From the NCBI RefSeq assembly GCF_014839805.1, contig NC_051134.1, positions 14,105,170 to 14,169,169 of the forward strand: a stretch of DNA of 64,000 nt. Reading direction: 5' to 3'. Shown piece after piece: positions 52,601 through 62,219 of the stretch. The notes beneath the pieces were generated by a model, which saw only the letters and a list, made by a program, of their open reading frames with translations, was not told the origin of the DNA and did no database searches. This DNA comes from Manduca sexta (lineage: Eukaryota > Arthropoda > Insecta > Lepidoptera > Sphingidae). A program made the translations under genes and the position numbers. Every line of letters begins with the position of its first letter. Position 1 is the stretch's first letter.

Positions 52601-55600
52601 AGATAAGGGATGAAATTAAACATACCTGCAAACCAAGTTACCGTAGGTGTCGTAGCATGATTGGCATATATTTTGCCAGCATTGGAGACTGCCATTCCCA
52701 TATCTGTTGCAGCAGCGACCGGAACATTTTTCGCCAAGACCTAAAGTGAAGAAAATAATTATAAAAAATGTTACAAAAGAAATTATATCTTTCTGGTAGC
52801 GAACTTGTTGTTTTGGCGGTATTACTATATTAACTCATATGAATGAACAAGTCAATTACCAGGTTGATGGTGGTATGCATATTATGTAACCGAATAGTAG
52901 ATTAATCATATGATAATACAGAGAGTGGTTGATATTAACATTTTAAATATTCGGGTTTTATGGACGAAGTACTGCCCATCATAAGGGAAACGGAAATTTC
53001 TATAAGGAAATCTTTTTTTGTTAGATACACTTTTTTATTTATGACGAATATGTGTTTAGGTCAGATTGAATAAGAAAAATGTGAAATATGTCTTTTTCGT
53101 CATGACTGCAGAGTAGTAGCTAGTAGGTCCAGATAGGTTCAGATAAAGTAAACGCCTATCGTACTAGAAAGAGAAGTATCAGTCTGGCTACTGGTAGAAA
53201 AGATCATTAGCTAACAGAATTTTCCAGGCAGTGGAGACCTTAACGCATGCGGACCCCGGGCGTGAGGACTCAGATCTTTGCGAGGCCAGTTTTTTATTTA
53301 CGGATATGGCAGGCTTAACTTATCACGCGCAAACATCTGGGCGGTGCATAAACCATCTAGTATCGGGAAGCGGAACTACTAATATATGGAATAAAATATA
53401 AAATCATCGAGAAACATACGAAGCTATTTCAGAGCTTTACGAGAGGATCTACAAGTTGTAAGTCAGTCTTATTTTGTAAATGACTAAAACTGGGAGAAAA
53501 CTCTGGGTAATGCGCCACGAAGCAAAACAAGATGCGAGATAGTGCGATATGATGTGCGATAGAGTGCTGGCTAGTTAGTAGTAATTACCTACTGATTGTA
53601 TTAAGTAAGTATTTTATCCATTTTTAGAATAAAGTATCCAAACGGTAAATTAAAAAAATAAAAAAGTATATAAAATATTATTTTTGTAATAATTAATGAC
53701 ACAAATGAATCGTCTGAAAAAATTTATGGTTAATCTAATAAATTTTATTAGATCTACATTCCTAACAAAAAAATCCGTTTGTTTTAGCTTTACATTATTT
53801 TTTTCTTTTAAATTTAATTTAAAATGTCCCTTCTATGGCCTTATTTATTAGTAACTGGTTGAAGTCGTGTAATATATTGCGGGAAGTTCTCTCAATTGTG
53901 TTGCGGAGGTCTTTATACCTTTATGTAATATGGCGGACCTGTCACAGAACATGCCAAGTATATTTACGAGTTTTGTGGTAATGAGATGGCAGGGACACGA
54001 TTTACTCAAATAATCTAAATATAAACAGTTAGCGAGGTCATATAGCGTGTGTAATTTTCATGGAATTGTCATCCCCGTTTAAGCTATTGCGAGCAACTGA
54101 TCGTAATTTTTTAAAATATTTTTACACCTTTTCTAAAATAATTTTCTGGAGTAACTATGATAAATTTTACGCGTGAATCGGTTAAAAAGGATAAGGAGAC
54201 GATTGTTAGATATTATCTATTATTTTATTTTATATATAGACAAGCCGCTATCTCAATATTACAAGGTCCTATGCTAATATTCAATTATGTTGCAAAAAAT
54301 AGATTAGGTTCATGTGTTTTCATAATTTAACTAAAATTTTAAAAGACAATTTATATTTCTCTTCTTATATTTTATCTTTCGATATTATTTGAAACTTTGA
54401 CTGAAAAGGTCTTAGAATTATGTCATGTATATAAATCAATCTGTACATCTATATCTACACTATTATATAAAGTTGAAGAGTTTGATGGTATGAATGAGCC
54501 CATCTCAGGAATTACTGCTAATATAAATAACTACTGCTATAGGCTATATAAAATACGCACAACGGCCCGACCTACTACGGGCTAAGTGCGGAAAAAGGAG
54601 CCCTTCAACATAGGCTATATAAAATCACGCTAAGACTAATAGCGTGATTTATATGACAAAGCCAAATGTTCTAAAATATATATTATAAAACAAAGACCCC
54701 CGCCGCATATGTTTTTCTGTCGGTCTGAAGGCGATAAAAATTGTTTCGATGAAATCAGGTAGTTCACCATCATAAGTTAGTTAAATATAGAACATAGAAC
54801 CTTGTAATAGTAAGCCGGCGAAGTGATATTGGGTTATTCTTCCCAGTATCAGCTGGGAGTCTGGAATTGGTGCCCGATATGCCGGTAGTCTCACCCCTAT
54901 CGAATCATGCAGAATAAAACACATGGCGAAAAGTGCCCACCTTAGTTGCACCTCTGACTATGCCTTCGGGGATAAATGCGTGATTATGTTTTTTACGTAG
55001 GCCAGTGTAGTTTATACCTTATTATTGGTTTTGTGGTATTCTTATCCAGTGATACAAACATTAATACCGCACGCCCTATCTACTGACATCGATTTATCAC
55101 AAAAGTGAGTATATTGCAGTCATAAATCATAGAATTTATTATATCGGCTAATCGGACGTTGAAATGCTACAGGGGAGCTGGAGTTATGAAGCTCAAATTA
55201 AATATGTAAGTATACAAGTTTTATGGTTCTAGAAAATTCCTCCACGGTATCTCTTACGTGTCATAAGAGGCGACTAATCGGGGTTTAGAGAGAGTCGTAG
55301 GGCGAGCAGTGGGGGGCTGTTCACTCGACTACAGCGACTTTTAGTCGGACGAGAATGCGGGTAGTCTGCTCCCCTTGTCGTAGTCGGCAAAGGCGTTCTT
55401 TAGCATGTAGGGTTATTTTAGCCCCTTCAATTAGATACGTGCTGCAATGCGGTATTACGTAGGGGCCGTTTTGAGCAGCTGTTTTAGTGCCACAAGATAT
55501 CCCGAGGCCGTCCCGTATGCGCTGAAGAAGGCCACTGCGGGTTTTGGTTGGAATGCTGGTGTAGGTTATACAGGGGTTAGGGACTTGGTCCAATGTTCCC

Positions 55601-58182
55601 TCAAATGATGTTATACTCTTGAGTGTCAACAATGGGCCCAAAGTCCGGGAAAAACAATATCACTATTCCACACACCTTCCAAGTGGTGGTAGTGATAACG
55701 CGTATCTTCTCCGTCAGAAAAAGGGGAAAAGAGAACAATTAGTAAATTACATATATTATCATAGTCAACGCACATTGAAATTGCTTTTTTTTTTAATTAG
55801 ATTATGTTTGGATTATAAAATGAATAAATCATTTTAAATGAAAAATAAATTCCATTCTATTGTAAAATAATTCTTTGGTACACATTTCTCGTTTCTTAGT
55901 CAGGAAGACATTTGACTGACTTGCATCATATTAGTTAGGTATACTTAGATACTTTATATCGACATAAACATCGCTTGTGTTTGTGTTTATATCACGAACC
56001 TGTGTTTAGTGTTATGACTGTTTTTAGTCGATGTGCAACAAAAAACTAGGTTTTAGATATTACCACAGTAATATCTAAACAAAAAGCGGAATTTATCTAT
56101 GATCTTATCTAAAATCTCGATTTTTTGTGTCTGACACCGTTTGCTGTGTGAAATGAAGAATAGGCAATGTAACGTTATTGCTTCTTTACCCACTCATATG
56201 CTTACCTGGACATGGAATACATTTTATTTGGAATTGGTCAGGAATGTAACCCTCTGCGCAGTGACATCGCCCATTTATGCATTCATATTCTTCGCCCACG
56301 CAATGTATAGCTGCACAACGGTCTGTAATGATTGTTTAAAATATATTATTAGCCGACAAGGAAATTAACTTTCTAGAACTACTTTAGATAAGATTTTCTG
56401 AAGTGCATTTTATGAATATGCTTGAAAGCATTAATCTCTAAATGTTCTTATAGATTGCACTTCATTTTGTTTTTATATATTGTTTTGTATAATTTAATCA
56501 TTTTATATATCAATATTTGAAGTTAAGAAATTATAGCGTGTCGTTGTATTGATTTCGGCCAGGTACATTACAATTATAATTTCAATAAACCGAAATACCA
56601 CATTTAACTTTATTGTACTTTGTAAGGACTAATGTCTCATATCATTTATAATGTGTCATATTTTGGTTCGATTTTTTGTGTAGGTTGCACTTACGGACTG
56701 TTCAATTTAGTTGGCATACTTAAAAGGAAGTTAAATTAATTGACCTGATATTTTTATTATCTAATTGTCTAGGTTTTGCGTTAATTTTAAGATAAATATA
56801 CCCTTCAGCTATAGAGACATAAAAACCACATGCATTCATTGTTCAGGATGTGGTAAAATATTGGATGAAATGCTGTTTTCAGTGGAATTTTAAAGTATTC
56901 ATTGTTGAAACAAGTTTCATATACAAAATGCAAAGTCCAAAATGTAACAAAAAGGGTCAACTCATTAATGTTTTGAAGAGCAATCGCGACTACTTAATAA
57001 ATTACTAATACGTATTACGTACATGTAGCAGTTTTTGAAGATCTGTCTCATTATAATTGTATGAATACATTCATAGTATATTATAAGTAAATTGTTACCT
57101 ACGTATCGTTGTACCAAACTGAAGATTAAAAAAAAACGATATATCTGAAATTAATTATAGTTTAATATCCAGGTGTTAAAGTTAAGACAGTCTACTAGAA
57201 GTAAGGGTTTAAGAGTCCTTAACACTCTCAGTAGACAAATATTTTCAAATGAATAAATATCTTTAATACCACAAACTAGTCTTATGCTGTAACTTTACAT
57301 GGTTTATATTTATGGCAATTTAGGGAGATGACTTCCTCATAATCGAAGAGAATATACGTAACTAAACAAAGCCAATATATTGTACTTAACTATTTCATAT
57401 TGTAAAGGAAACAAAAAAAAATAGAAATATGTTATTAATACCTATCTAATTATTTTCTTGGAGTAAGCTGTAAATACCTTCAAGAGGTAAAATCACTTTC
57501 ATGTATACTCTAATACTTCATTAAAGATACTTGTATTGTGTATTACCTAATGGTGTTTCGAAACGAAATAAATGAGATAGAATCAAACAAATTCCACAGA
57601 ACACGTGTACCAGTACGCCAGACAGAAAATAAACACATCCAGAATCCATGAAATGTACATCTAAAGTAGCCTGAATCAGCTACAGTGTAGGCTCAAGCTC
57701 AGCGGCTCAGTTACAATGTAGGCAGAAGTTATGGATTTTGCTTTAATCGAGCTTGTCTAATTAGGCGATTTAATTAATAAAAAGGTGTTATTGTTTTGAT
57801 TACGTATTCCAAAATGTCCAGAAATATTGATACTCATTCAACAATGGAGCAACTGGATTATTTTATCTTAAAGTGGGTATGTAATAGTTTTCTATCACAG
57901 TAATGTAAAGAACTCGTTAAAATTATTATTTTAGCTTCTTACTGTAGCCTTTTGTGACTTATGTATTTCCAGTTCATTAAACTGAATTCGGACGCCTGCA
58001 CATAAGATCACACATTTCCTCGTTTGTATTTTCTATTTTCATTTCATTTTTTTATTTTCATATCGCCACCGATAAACACAAACATAGCTTAGTGCGAAAA
58101 TACAGTATACATTACCATTATTATCACTTGGTTGAGCACACACTACTATGAGCGCACAGAAAAAAATGATCCAGTATGGCAT
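49514..58182 (-). CDS. small cysteine-rich type I membrane protein with two PPxY motifs, seven exons
   Basis: Exons, in transcript order, are 58,182-58,116, 56,322-56,206, 52,740-52,626, 52,085-51,963, 50,169-50,068, 49,793-49,727 and 49,600-49,514. They total 678 nt in one frame and encode 225 residues plus TGA. Every junction has GT donor and AG acceptor with matching phase. A signal peptide covers residues 1-16 (hydrophobic, cleavage likely after VCA). The ectodomain (about 17-105) has 14 cysteines: an EGF-like part (about 25-60, including CINGRCHCAEGY), then a second cluster (67-99) with a CC pair and an N-glycosylation sequon NGS at 77-79. One membrane helix spans about 108-132 (IIMGATLVLGIIVTFILLY). 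The cytosolic tail (133-225) holds PPRY (173-176) and PPPPY (204-208). PPxY motifs bind WW domains such as those of Nedd4-type ubiquitin ligases, so an adaptor or regulated-trafficking role is possible; that is inference. I do not recognise a named family. Introns 2 and 4 carry retroelements. Confidence 0.88.
49727..49793 (-). CDS. membrane-protein exon 6 (residues 175-197)
   Basis: Acceptor TTTTTAG, donor GTAAGT. It supplies the tyrosine of PPRY and a small-residue, tyrosine-containing stretch ending NSGF in phase 0. Confidence 0.9.
50068..50169 (-). CDS. membrane-protein exon 5: cytosolic tail (residues 141-175)
   Basis: Acceptor AATTACAG, donor GTAAGA. It encodes a short amphipathic-looking stretch (LQLYVEERLRD) and the PP of the first PPxY motif; the motif is completed across the splice junction. 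Confidence 0.9.
51038..51780 (+). repeat. six tandem units of about 123 bp
   Basis: Units start at 51,038, 51,161, 51,289, 51,412, 51,535 and 51,658, each beginning ATTACTGCTCYGCTCC and ending GGTAGTTCCTGAGATTA plus 2-3 bases (unit 2 is altered here). Five are exactly 123 bp; unit 2 is 128 bp owing to a small insertion in its ATATA region. The later units resemble each other more than the first ones do, as expected of local array expansion. Confidence 0.95.
51784..51822 (+). repeat. (ACAA)n microsatellite
   Basis: About nine tetranucleotide units at the 3' end of the tandem-array element, the usual tail of this element family. Confidence 0.9.
51963..52085 (-). CDS. membrane-protein exon 4: transmembrane helix (residues 100-141)
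   Basis: Acceptor TTTCAG, donor GTAAGT. The helix is followed by YKLCTVKS, whose lysines and membrane-proximal cysteine (135) fit a cytosolic stop-transfer side, giving an N-out topology. Confidence 0.92.
52626..52740 (-). CDS. membrane-protein exon 3: second cysteine cluster (residues 62-100)
   Basis: Acceptor CTTTAG, donor GTATGT. It encodes seven cysteines (67, 71, 72, 82, 87, 90, 99) and the NGS sequon; codon phase 2 at its end joins exon 4 through an AGG arginine. Confidence 0.9.
53100..53600. other. intronic block of unexplained moderate-GC sequence
   Basis: Inside intron 2 of the membrane-protein gene. It contains a GC-rich stretch (about 53,225-53,290) and a near-repetition of GCGAGATAGTGCGATA and TGTGCGATAGAGTGC at about 53,551-53,570. 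Probably an old repeat; family not recognised. Confidence 0.35.
54438..54740 (-). mobile_element. degraded inverted relative of the tandem-array retroelement
   Basis: On the minus strand it reads in the same block order as the element at 50.7-51.85 kb. First comes GGCGGGGGTCTTTGTTTTAT, then a much-shortened interior with TATATAGCCTATAGCA, then TAATTCCTGAGAT, and finally AAACTCTTCAACTTTATATA and AGTGTAGAT. It lies in intron 2 of the membrane-protein gene. The 5' CCCGCGGCTC head is absent and the unit array has collapsed. Confidence 0.7.
54811..54990 (+). mobile_element. 5'-truncated SINE (TG-tail family)
   Basis: It contains CAGTATCAGCTGGGAGTCTG, a 'gaattggtgcccgatatgcc' block, TGGCGAAAAGTGCCCACC and CCTTCGGGGATAAATGCGTG, the body of the SINE family seen at 58,851-59,090. 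The tRNA-like head is missing. Confidence 0.65.
55235..55640. repeat. old interspersed repeat in intron 2
   Basis: A GC-balanced block beginning CCACGGTATCTCTTACGTGT and CATAAGAGGCGACTA, words I associate with a frequent lepidopteran retroelement. A 106-codon minus-strand frame covers it but has no recognisable domain. Confidence 0.45.
56206..56322 (-). CDS. membrane-protein exon 2: EGF-like part (residues 23-62)
   Basis: Acceptor CATTACAG, donor GTAAGC. It carries seven cysteines, including C25, C30, C37, C42, C44, C57 and C60, and the GRCHCAEGY signature of an EGF-like fold. Confidence 0.9.
56323..58115 (-). other. intron 1 of the membrane-protein gene
   Basis: AT-rich intron of 1,793 bases between the signal-peptide exon and the EGF-like exon. 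No retroelement or other exon is recognised in it. Confidence 0.75.
58116..58182 (-). CDS. membrane-protein exon 1: start and signal peptide
   Basis: ATG at 58,182-58,180 in context AATAAAAATGCC. It encodes MPYWIIFF...VVCAQPSDNN, a typical signal peptide, and ends in phase 1 before donor GTAATG. Upstream, a TTTTATAAC about 90 bases before the ATG may be a weak TATA element. Confidence 0.8.
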
Positions 58183-58850
58183 TTTTATTTAAGTATGTTA
58201 TAGACACAGTATTGTAAACATTTTCGCAACGACGCGTTTAGTGCAGTCCCGAGAACTCTGTGGACATTTTGTTATAAAAATAAGGTACGACGATACGTTA
58301 TCGGAGATCTGTGTGGTTGTGATATGTGCTTATCGGTAGCGTCACTTATTAGACTGAGGCAGTGTGATTACCACAGCCATGGAGATTTACATTTAACCTT
58401 GCCACGGCCACTATCTAAGACAATAAGGTCTGTCAATGAACAATTAAATACTGTTTTCAATATAATTTATTGATATGTTTGTTGTTTCGAACTGTTGTTG
58501 TTTTATATATAAAATTAAAATAGATTGTTACAAAATATTTTCACCTTATTGTATTTGATGTTTCATTTTGACTACAAAGACAGGTATGTATCACACGCAT
58601 GCAATTTGCTGATCCATTAGATTGGTAATTTAGTATCAGTGGAGTCTTTTAGGCACTCTGTAGTTGCCACTAACTTGTTGGTGAGAAATACTGCAATTGA
58701 ATGCAAATTAACTATTATGAAATTGACATTTGCTAAATGATGCTATGCATTTGCTAAAGATTTAAAGATTCTTGCATCAAGACCGCATTGAATATTTGCT
58801 GCTCCTGCTAATTAACTAATCAATCCAAACATTACACCATCATTGATGAT

Positions 58851-59090
58851 TGCCTCGGTAGAGTAGTTGCATGATTTGCGCGGTGCGACACCGCTCTGAG
58901 GTCCCGGGTTCGAACCCAGAACGGGCAGTGACGGGTTTCTCGGCTCAGTATCAGCCTGGAGTCAGGAATTTGTACGATAGGATTGTTCTCTATCACATCA
59001 TGGGAGAGAACAAACATGGCGTGGGTGACATAGTTGCAAATCTGCCCCACGTTGGGTCGAAATGCATGATGTGTGTGTGTGTGTGTGTGT
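58851..59090 (+). mobile_element. tRNA-derived SINE with TG tail
   Basis: An A-box-like TAGAGTAGTTGC at about 58,859 and a B box GGGTTCGAACCC at about 58,906-58,917 form the tRNA-like head. The body has CTCAGTATCAGCCTGGAGTC, and a (TG)11 run at 59,069-59,090 closes the element. Related copies are at 45,905-46,163 (minus) and 54,811-54,990. Its 97- and 72-codon frames are not genes. Confidence 0.8.
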
Positions 59091-59099
59091 TTTGCTTTA

Positions 59100-60590
59100 T
59101 TTACGGATCCCGGATTATCTTATTCCTTATTATTGATAACCCTCGCATACTATTATATTCGTAAAAAATCCTTATTCCGTCCAATGAACTCTTTCGTCAT
59201 AATTTTCAATACTATAATACTGAAATGATAGGTTCAGAGTTAATTTTCGCTCGTGATTTGTAAATTTTTAGAGTGGAGATTAAAGACGGTTTAACATGAC
59301 CAGTGTTTTGTTAGAATAATGTTTCCTAAAATAGATGACTTTTATCTTTTAGGTACTTATACTGAGGATTCAAATATGATATAATTTGCTGGTGATAAAG
59401 TATATATACCAAAATGGTTTGGAGCACCTAAAACGGAAGTATTTCCGGCAAATCGCGTACTAGGAGTTAGCTGTAAGGCACCTTAGGATGACATAGGTAC
59501 TGATGATCTGCGAGGTGCACTATGTTTATCTCTGGTTACCGTTATAATTGTACTGCATGGTAATTACCAAGATATGTAATTGTTCCTGTCTCCCCCGTGA
59601 CCACGAAGGCTGCAAAGTCTTCGAATCGTCGGGACAAAATTAAGCATTAAAACCGCGACAAAATCCGTAAAATAGTTTAATTTTAATGTCTAACATTCGC
59701 GTAAACAGGAAATCAATATGTAATTTTGTAAATTTTTCCGGCGAGGATATAAAAGAATAATGTAACCTTTCATAGTATTTGAGTTTATTCATGTGATGTA
59801 TATGATCTTTGGCGGACACACTAACACTATTGTGTGTTGTAATTAATGGCCTAGTTTTCGAAAAATAATCAATTGTCGACTATAACAATTATATCATTCC
59901 ATTCAGGTGTGACTTCAAATTGTCTAATTTTGGCATGTGCATCCCATGTCTATATGAATAATGGCGATAATTTTGAATTAGTTATTGAATTCTTTCGTAT
60001 AACGGATTAATATCTATTACCTAATATCTTAATGTAATCACAAAGATAATAAAATTAATATCATAAATAAACGTCGCGTATGATAATAGGCATAAAGCCA
60101 CCCACGATATCATACGATTATAAAATTATGATAATATTTTTACCTAAAGTACTTATTGTTTATTGAAATTTCGTAAAAAATCTAAAGATAACAATTTTTT
60201 TATGTTTTGCGACCGCAGAATCTAATTTGATCTTTTTGACACCTTTAATTATTTTTAATTTTGTGGTCCTATCTACTTCTCAAAGCCTACACTTTTATTT
60301 TTCTCTTACAAACTTGCTTCTCCGGAGTTGGGAGGCAGCCATCTGTCGCTCAGTACTAAGATAGGTGAGAGCGACATAACCATACCTACTCCATGCCGTA
60401 TCCTGAGATGCCTCCAAAAATTGTGCTACGCTTTCACTCAATGGGGATAATGTAAGGAATTTCTTATCTATTATCGTGTTCCGGCCGTTTTACGTCTGTA
60501 CTCTATAGATAATGATAAAGTTGTTTTGCAAATTGATTATTTCTTGCTATTGCGACAAAATTATTTTTTAATAACAACAATAAAGTATCA
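59100..60590. other. non-coding stretch
   Basis: Apart from the remnant at 59,585-59,730, I see a GC-balanced block at about 60,310-60,430 of unknown nature, and otherwise AT-rich DNA without a supported gene. Confidence 0.5.
59585..59730 (+). repeat. retroelement 3'-end remnant
   Basis: It carries CGTGACCACGAAGGCTGCAA, AGTCTTCGAATCGTCGGGAC, CGCGACAAAATCCGTAAAAT and 'aatgtctaacattcgcgtaa', a 3'-end sequence I recognise as widespread in Lepidoptera. No coding part is present. Confidence 0.5.
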
Positions 60591-60601
60591 GTAACAAGGT
60601 A

Positions 60602-60933
60602 GTAGTAGCGGCGATAGCCTAGTTGGGTGTGGAACGGACTGCCAAGACGAATGTCCGCAGGTTCAAATCCCAAGGGCACACACCTCTGACTTTTCTAAAA
60701 TCATGTGTGTATTCTTTGTGAATTTATCGTTGCTTTAACGGTGAAGGAAAACATCGTGAGGAAACCTGCACATCTGAGAAGTTCTCTATAAGAATTTCGA
60801 AGCTGTGTGAAGTCTACCAATCCGCACTAGGCCAGCGTGGTGGACTAAGGCCTAATCCCTCTCAGTAGTAGAGGAGGCCCGTGCTCAGCAGTGGGCAAGT
60901 ATATAATACAGGGCTGATATTATTATTATTATT
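60602..60933 (+). mobile_element. tRNA-derived SINE, copy 2, with perfect target duplication
   Basis: A full-length copy of the SINE at 22,704. The A box TAGCCTAGTTGG is intact and the B box reads GGTTCAAATCC. It is flanked by a perfect 10-bp duplication TAACAAGGTA at 60,592-60,601 and 60,934-60,943, which sets both ends. The tail is (ATT)n. The intact duplication and near-identity to copy 1 point to a recent insertion. Confidence 0.92.
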
Positions 60934-61249
60934 TAACAAGGTACTAACATAAGTAGTTGTACAAATATAAAACGTCGAATCGCCTGTATAGTTTTTTCTT
61001 TATAGACATTGTCCTTCTATACAAAAATAAAATGAAAGTGGTTTACTTTATTTTATATAAAGGTTTTTTTTTTTAATTAACTTAATGTGTATAGGCGATT
61101 TGAAGTTTTGAATTCATTCAGCTTCTTTTGTGTCCGACTACTTGTTAGGTACGAGATAGGGCTGTTCTAAAAATCGGCTTTTAATATTACTATTCACAAC
61201 CTGCATGATTACACTACTGGCTATAGGGCTGTTATACTATACCAGTCTT

Positions 61250-61440
61250 TTTTATATGTGCACGGCAAAGTGACCCCTTGAGAGATGATTATTAATCGGC
61301 AGTAGACACAATTATGCCGGCATGTTAGAACCGGATATACATTGGCTGATCCCCGAACGCGACACACTGCGTGGGCCACTATGGCGGGCTTTAACATCTT
61401 TTGTACGGTAGTCGATATCCGGGCGGATTTAAAATATATC
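61250..61440 (-). mobile_element. LINE 3'-end fragment, minus copy
   Basis: Reverse-complement relative of 42,620-42,870: shared blocks include ATGCCGGCATGTT, ACCGGATATAC, GAACGCGACACAC and TGGGCCACYATGGCGGG. It is shortened between the tail and the ATGCCGG block. Overlapping frames of 86 and 122 codons here derive from this repeat. Confidence 0.75.
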
Positions 61441-62027
61441 TTAGCATCAATAAACTTCTTTCCAGTCAGTTGTATCCAGGTTAGACCGACTATTTTAATA
61501 AGCCGTCGAGTGTTCTGCTGCCGCGCGGCTGATGATTCGCTTGTCCTGTCTCGACCATCACCCAACGCGCTCTTCACCTGGATAAGCAAGGTACATAAAT
61601 AAAAAAAAGTATGAATGATTTAAAATATTAACCAATTTCCTAAAGATATTGTTTCCTTTAGATATAAATCAGTAACACATAGATACTATATTAAGGGCCG
61701 TGCAAACAAATTGTGTTAGATTTTTGGGCTGATTGACTATTGGCCTGGTTGTTTTTATTGTCTGATATCTAGATAATTAATAATTTACAGTTTATCTATA
61801 GATAAACAGTTTAATTACCTTCTATAAGGTATAACATAAACAAGGAATGCAAAAAATATGTCAATCGAGGAGCTCAATTTGCATCATTTTGACTTTCATT
61901 TATGATGTATTCAAGTACGTTATTATTCTGCGAGACATTAAATTATCTTTTAGTAAAACACAATATTCTTGCTTATTATATTGGCGGTATATACAGGAAA
62001 TATATAATAAATAATAATTTAAACCTT

Positions 62028-62216
62028 GTACGAACTTAGAGAAAAATTCTCAGGCATGTACGTTTTTTCACGATCTTTTCTTTCCCAGTTAAACAAGCGA
62101 TAATTCACAAAGAATACAAATATAACTTTAGAAAAGTTAGATGTGTGCCCTTGAGTTTTGAGCTTGTGGACATTCGTATTGGCAGTCCGTTCAACTTTCA
62201 CCTAGGCTATCGCCAC
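62028..62216 (-). mobile_element. old truncated SINE (copy 3 of the 22.7-kb family)
   Basis: On the minus strand it starts GGCGATAGCCTAGGTG near 62,214 and follows the first half of the SINE (GAACGGACTGCCAATACGAA, CAAGGGCACACA) with many substitutions. It stops before the 3' half. It is clearly older than copies 1 and 2. Confidence 0.75.
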
Positions 62217-62219
62217 TTC

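Noticed and set aside
55321..55641. 106-codon minus-strand frame
   Set aside because: Lies in a repeat-like block within an intron of the gene on the same strand and has no acceptor/donor pair in frame.
58905..58918. B-box GGGTTCGAACCC as a functional tRNA gene
   Set aside because: No acceptor stem or full cloverleaf; it is the head of a SINE.
61221..61602. Frames of 122 codons (-) and 86 codons (+)
   Set aside because: They lie over a LINE 3'-end fragment shared with 42.6 kb.
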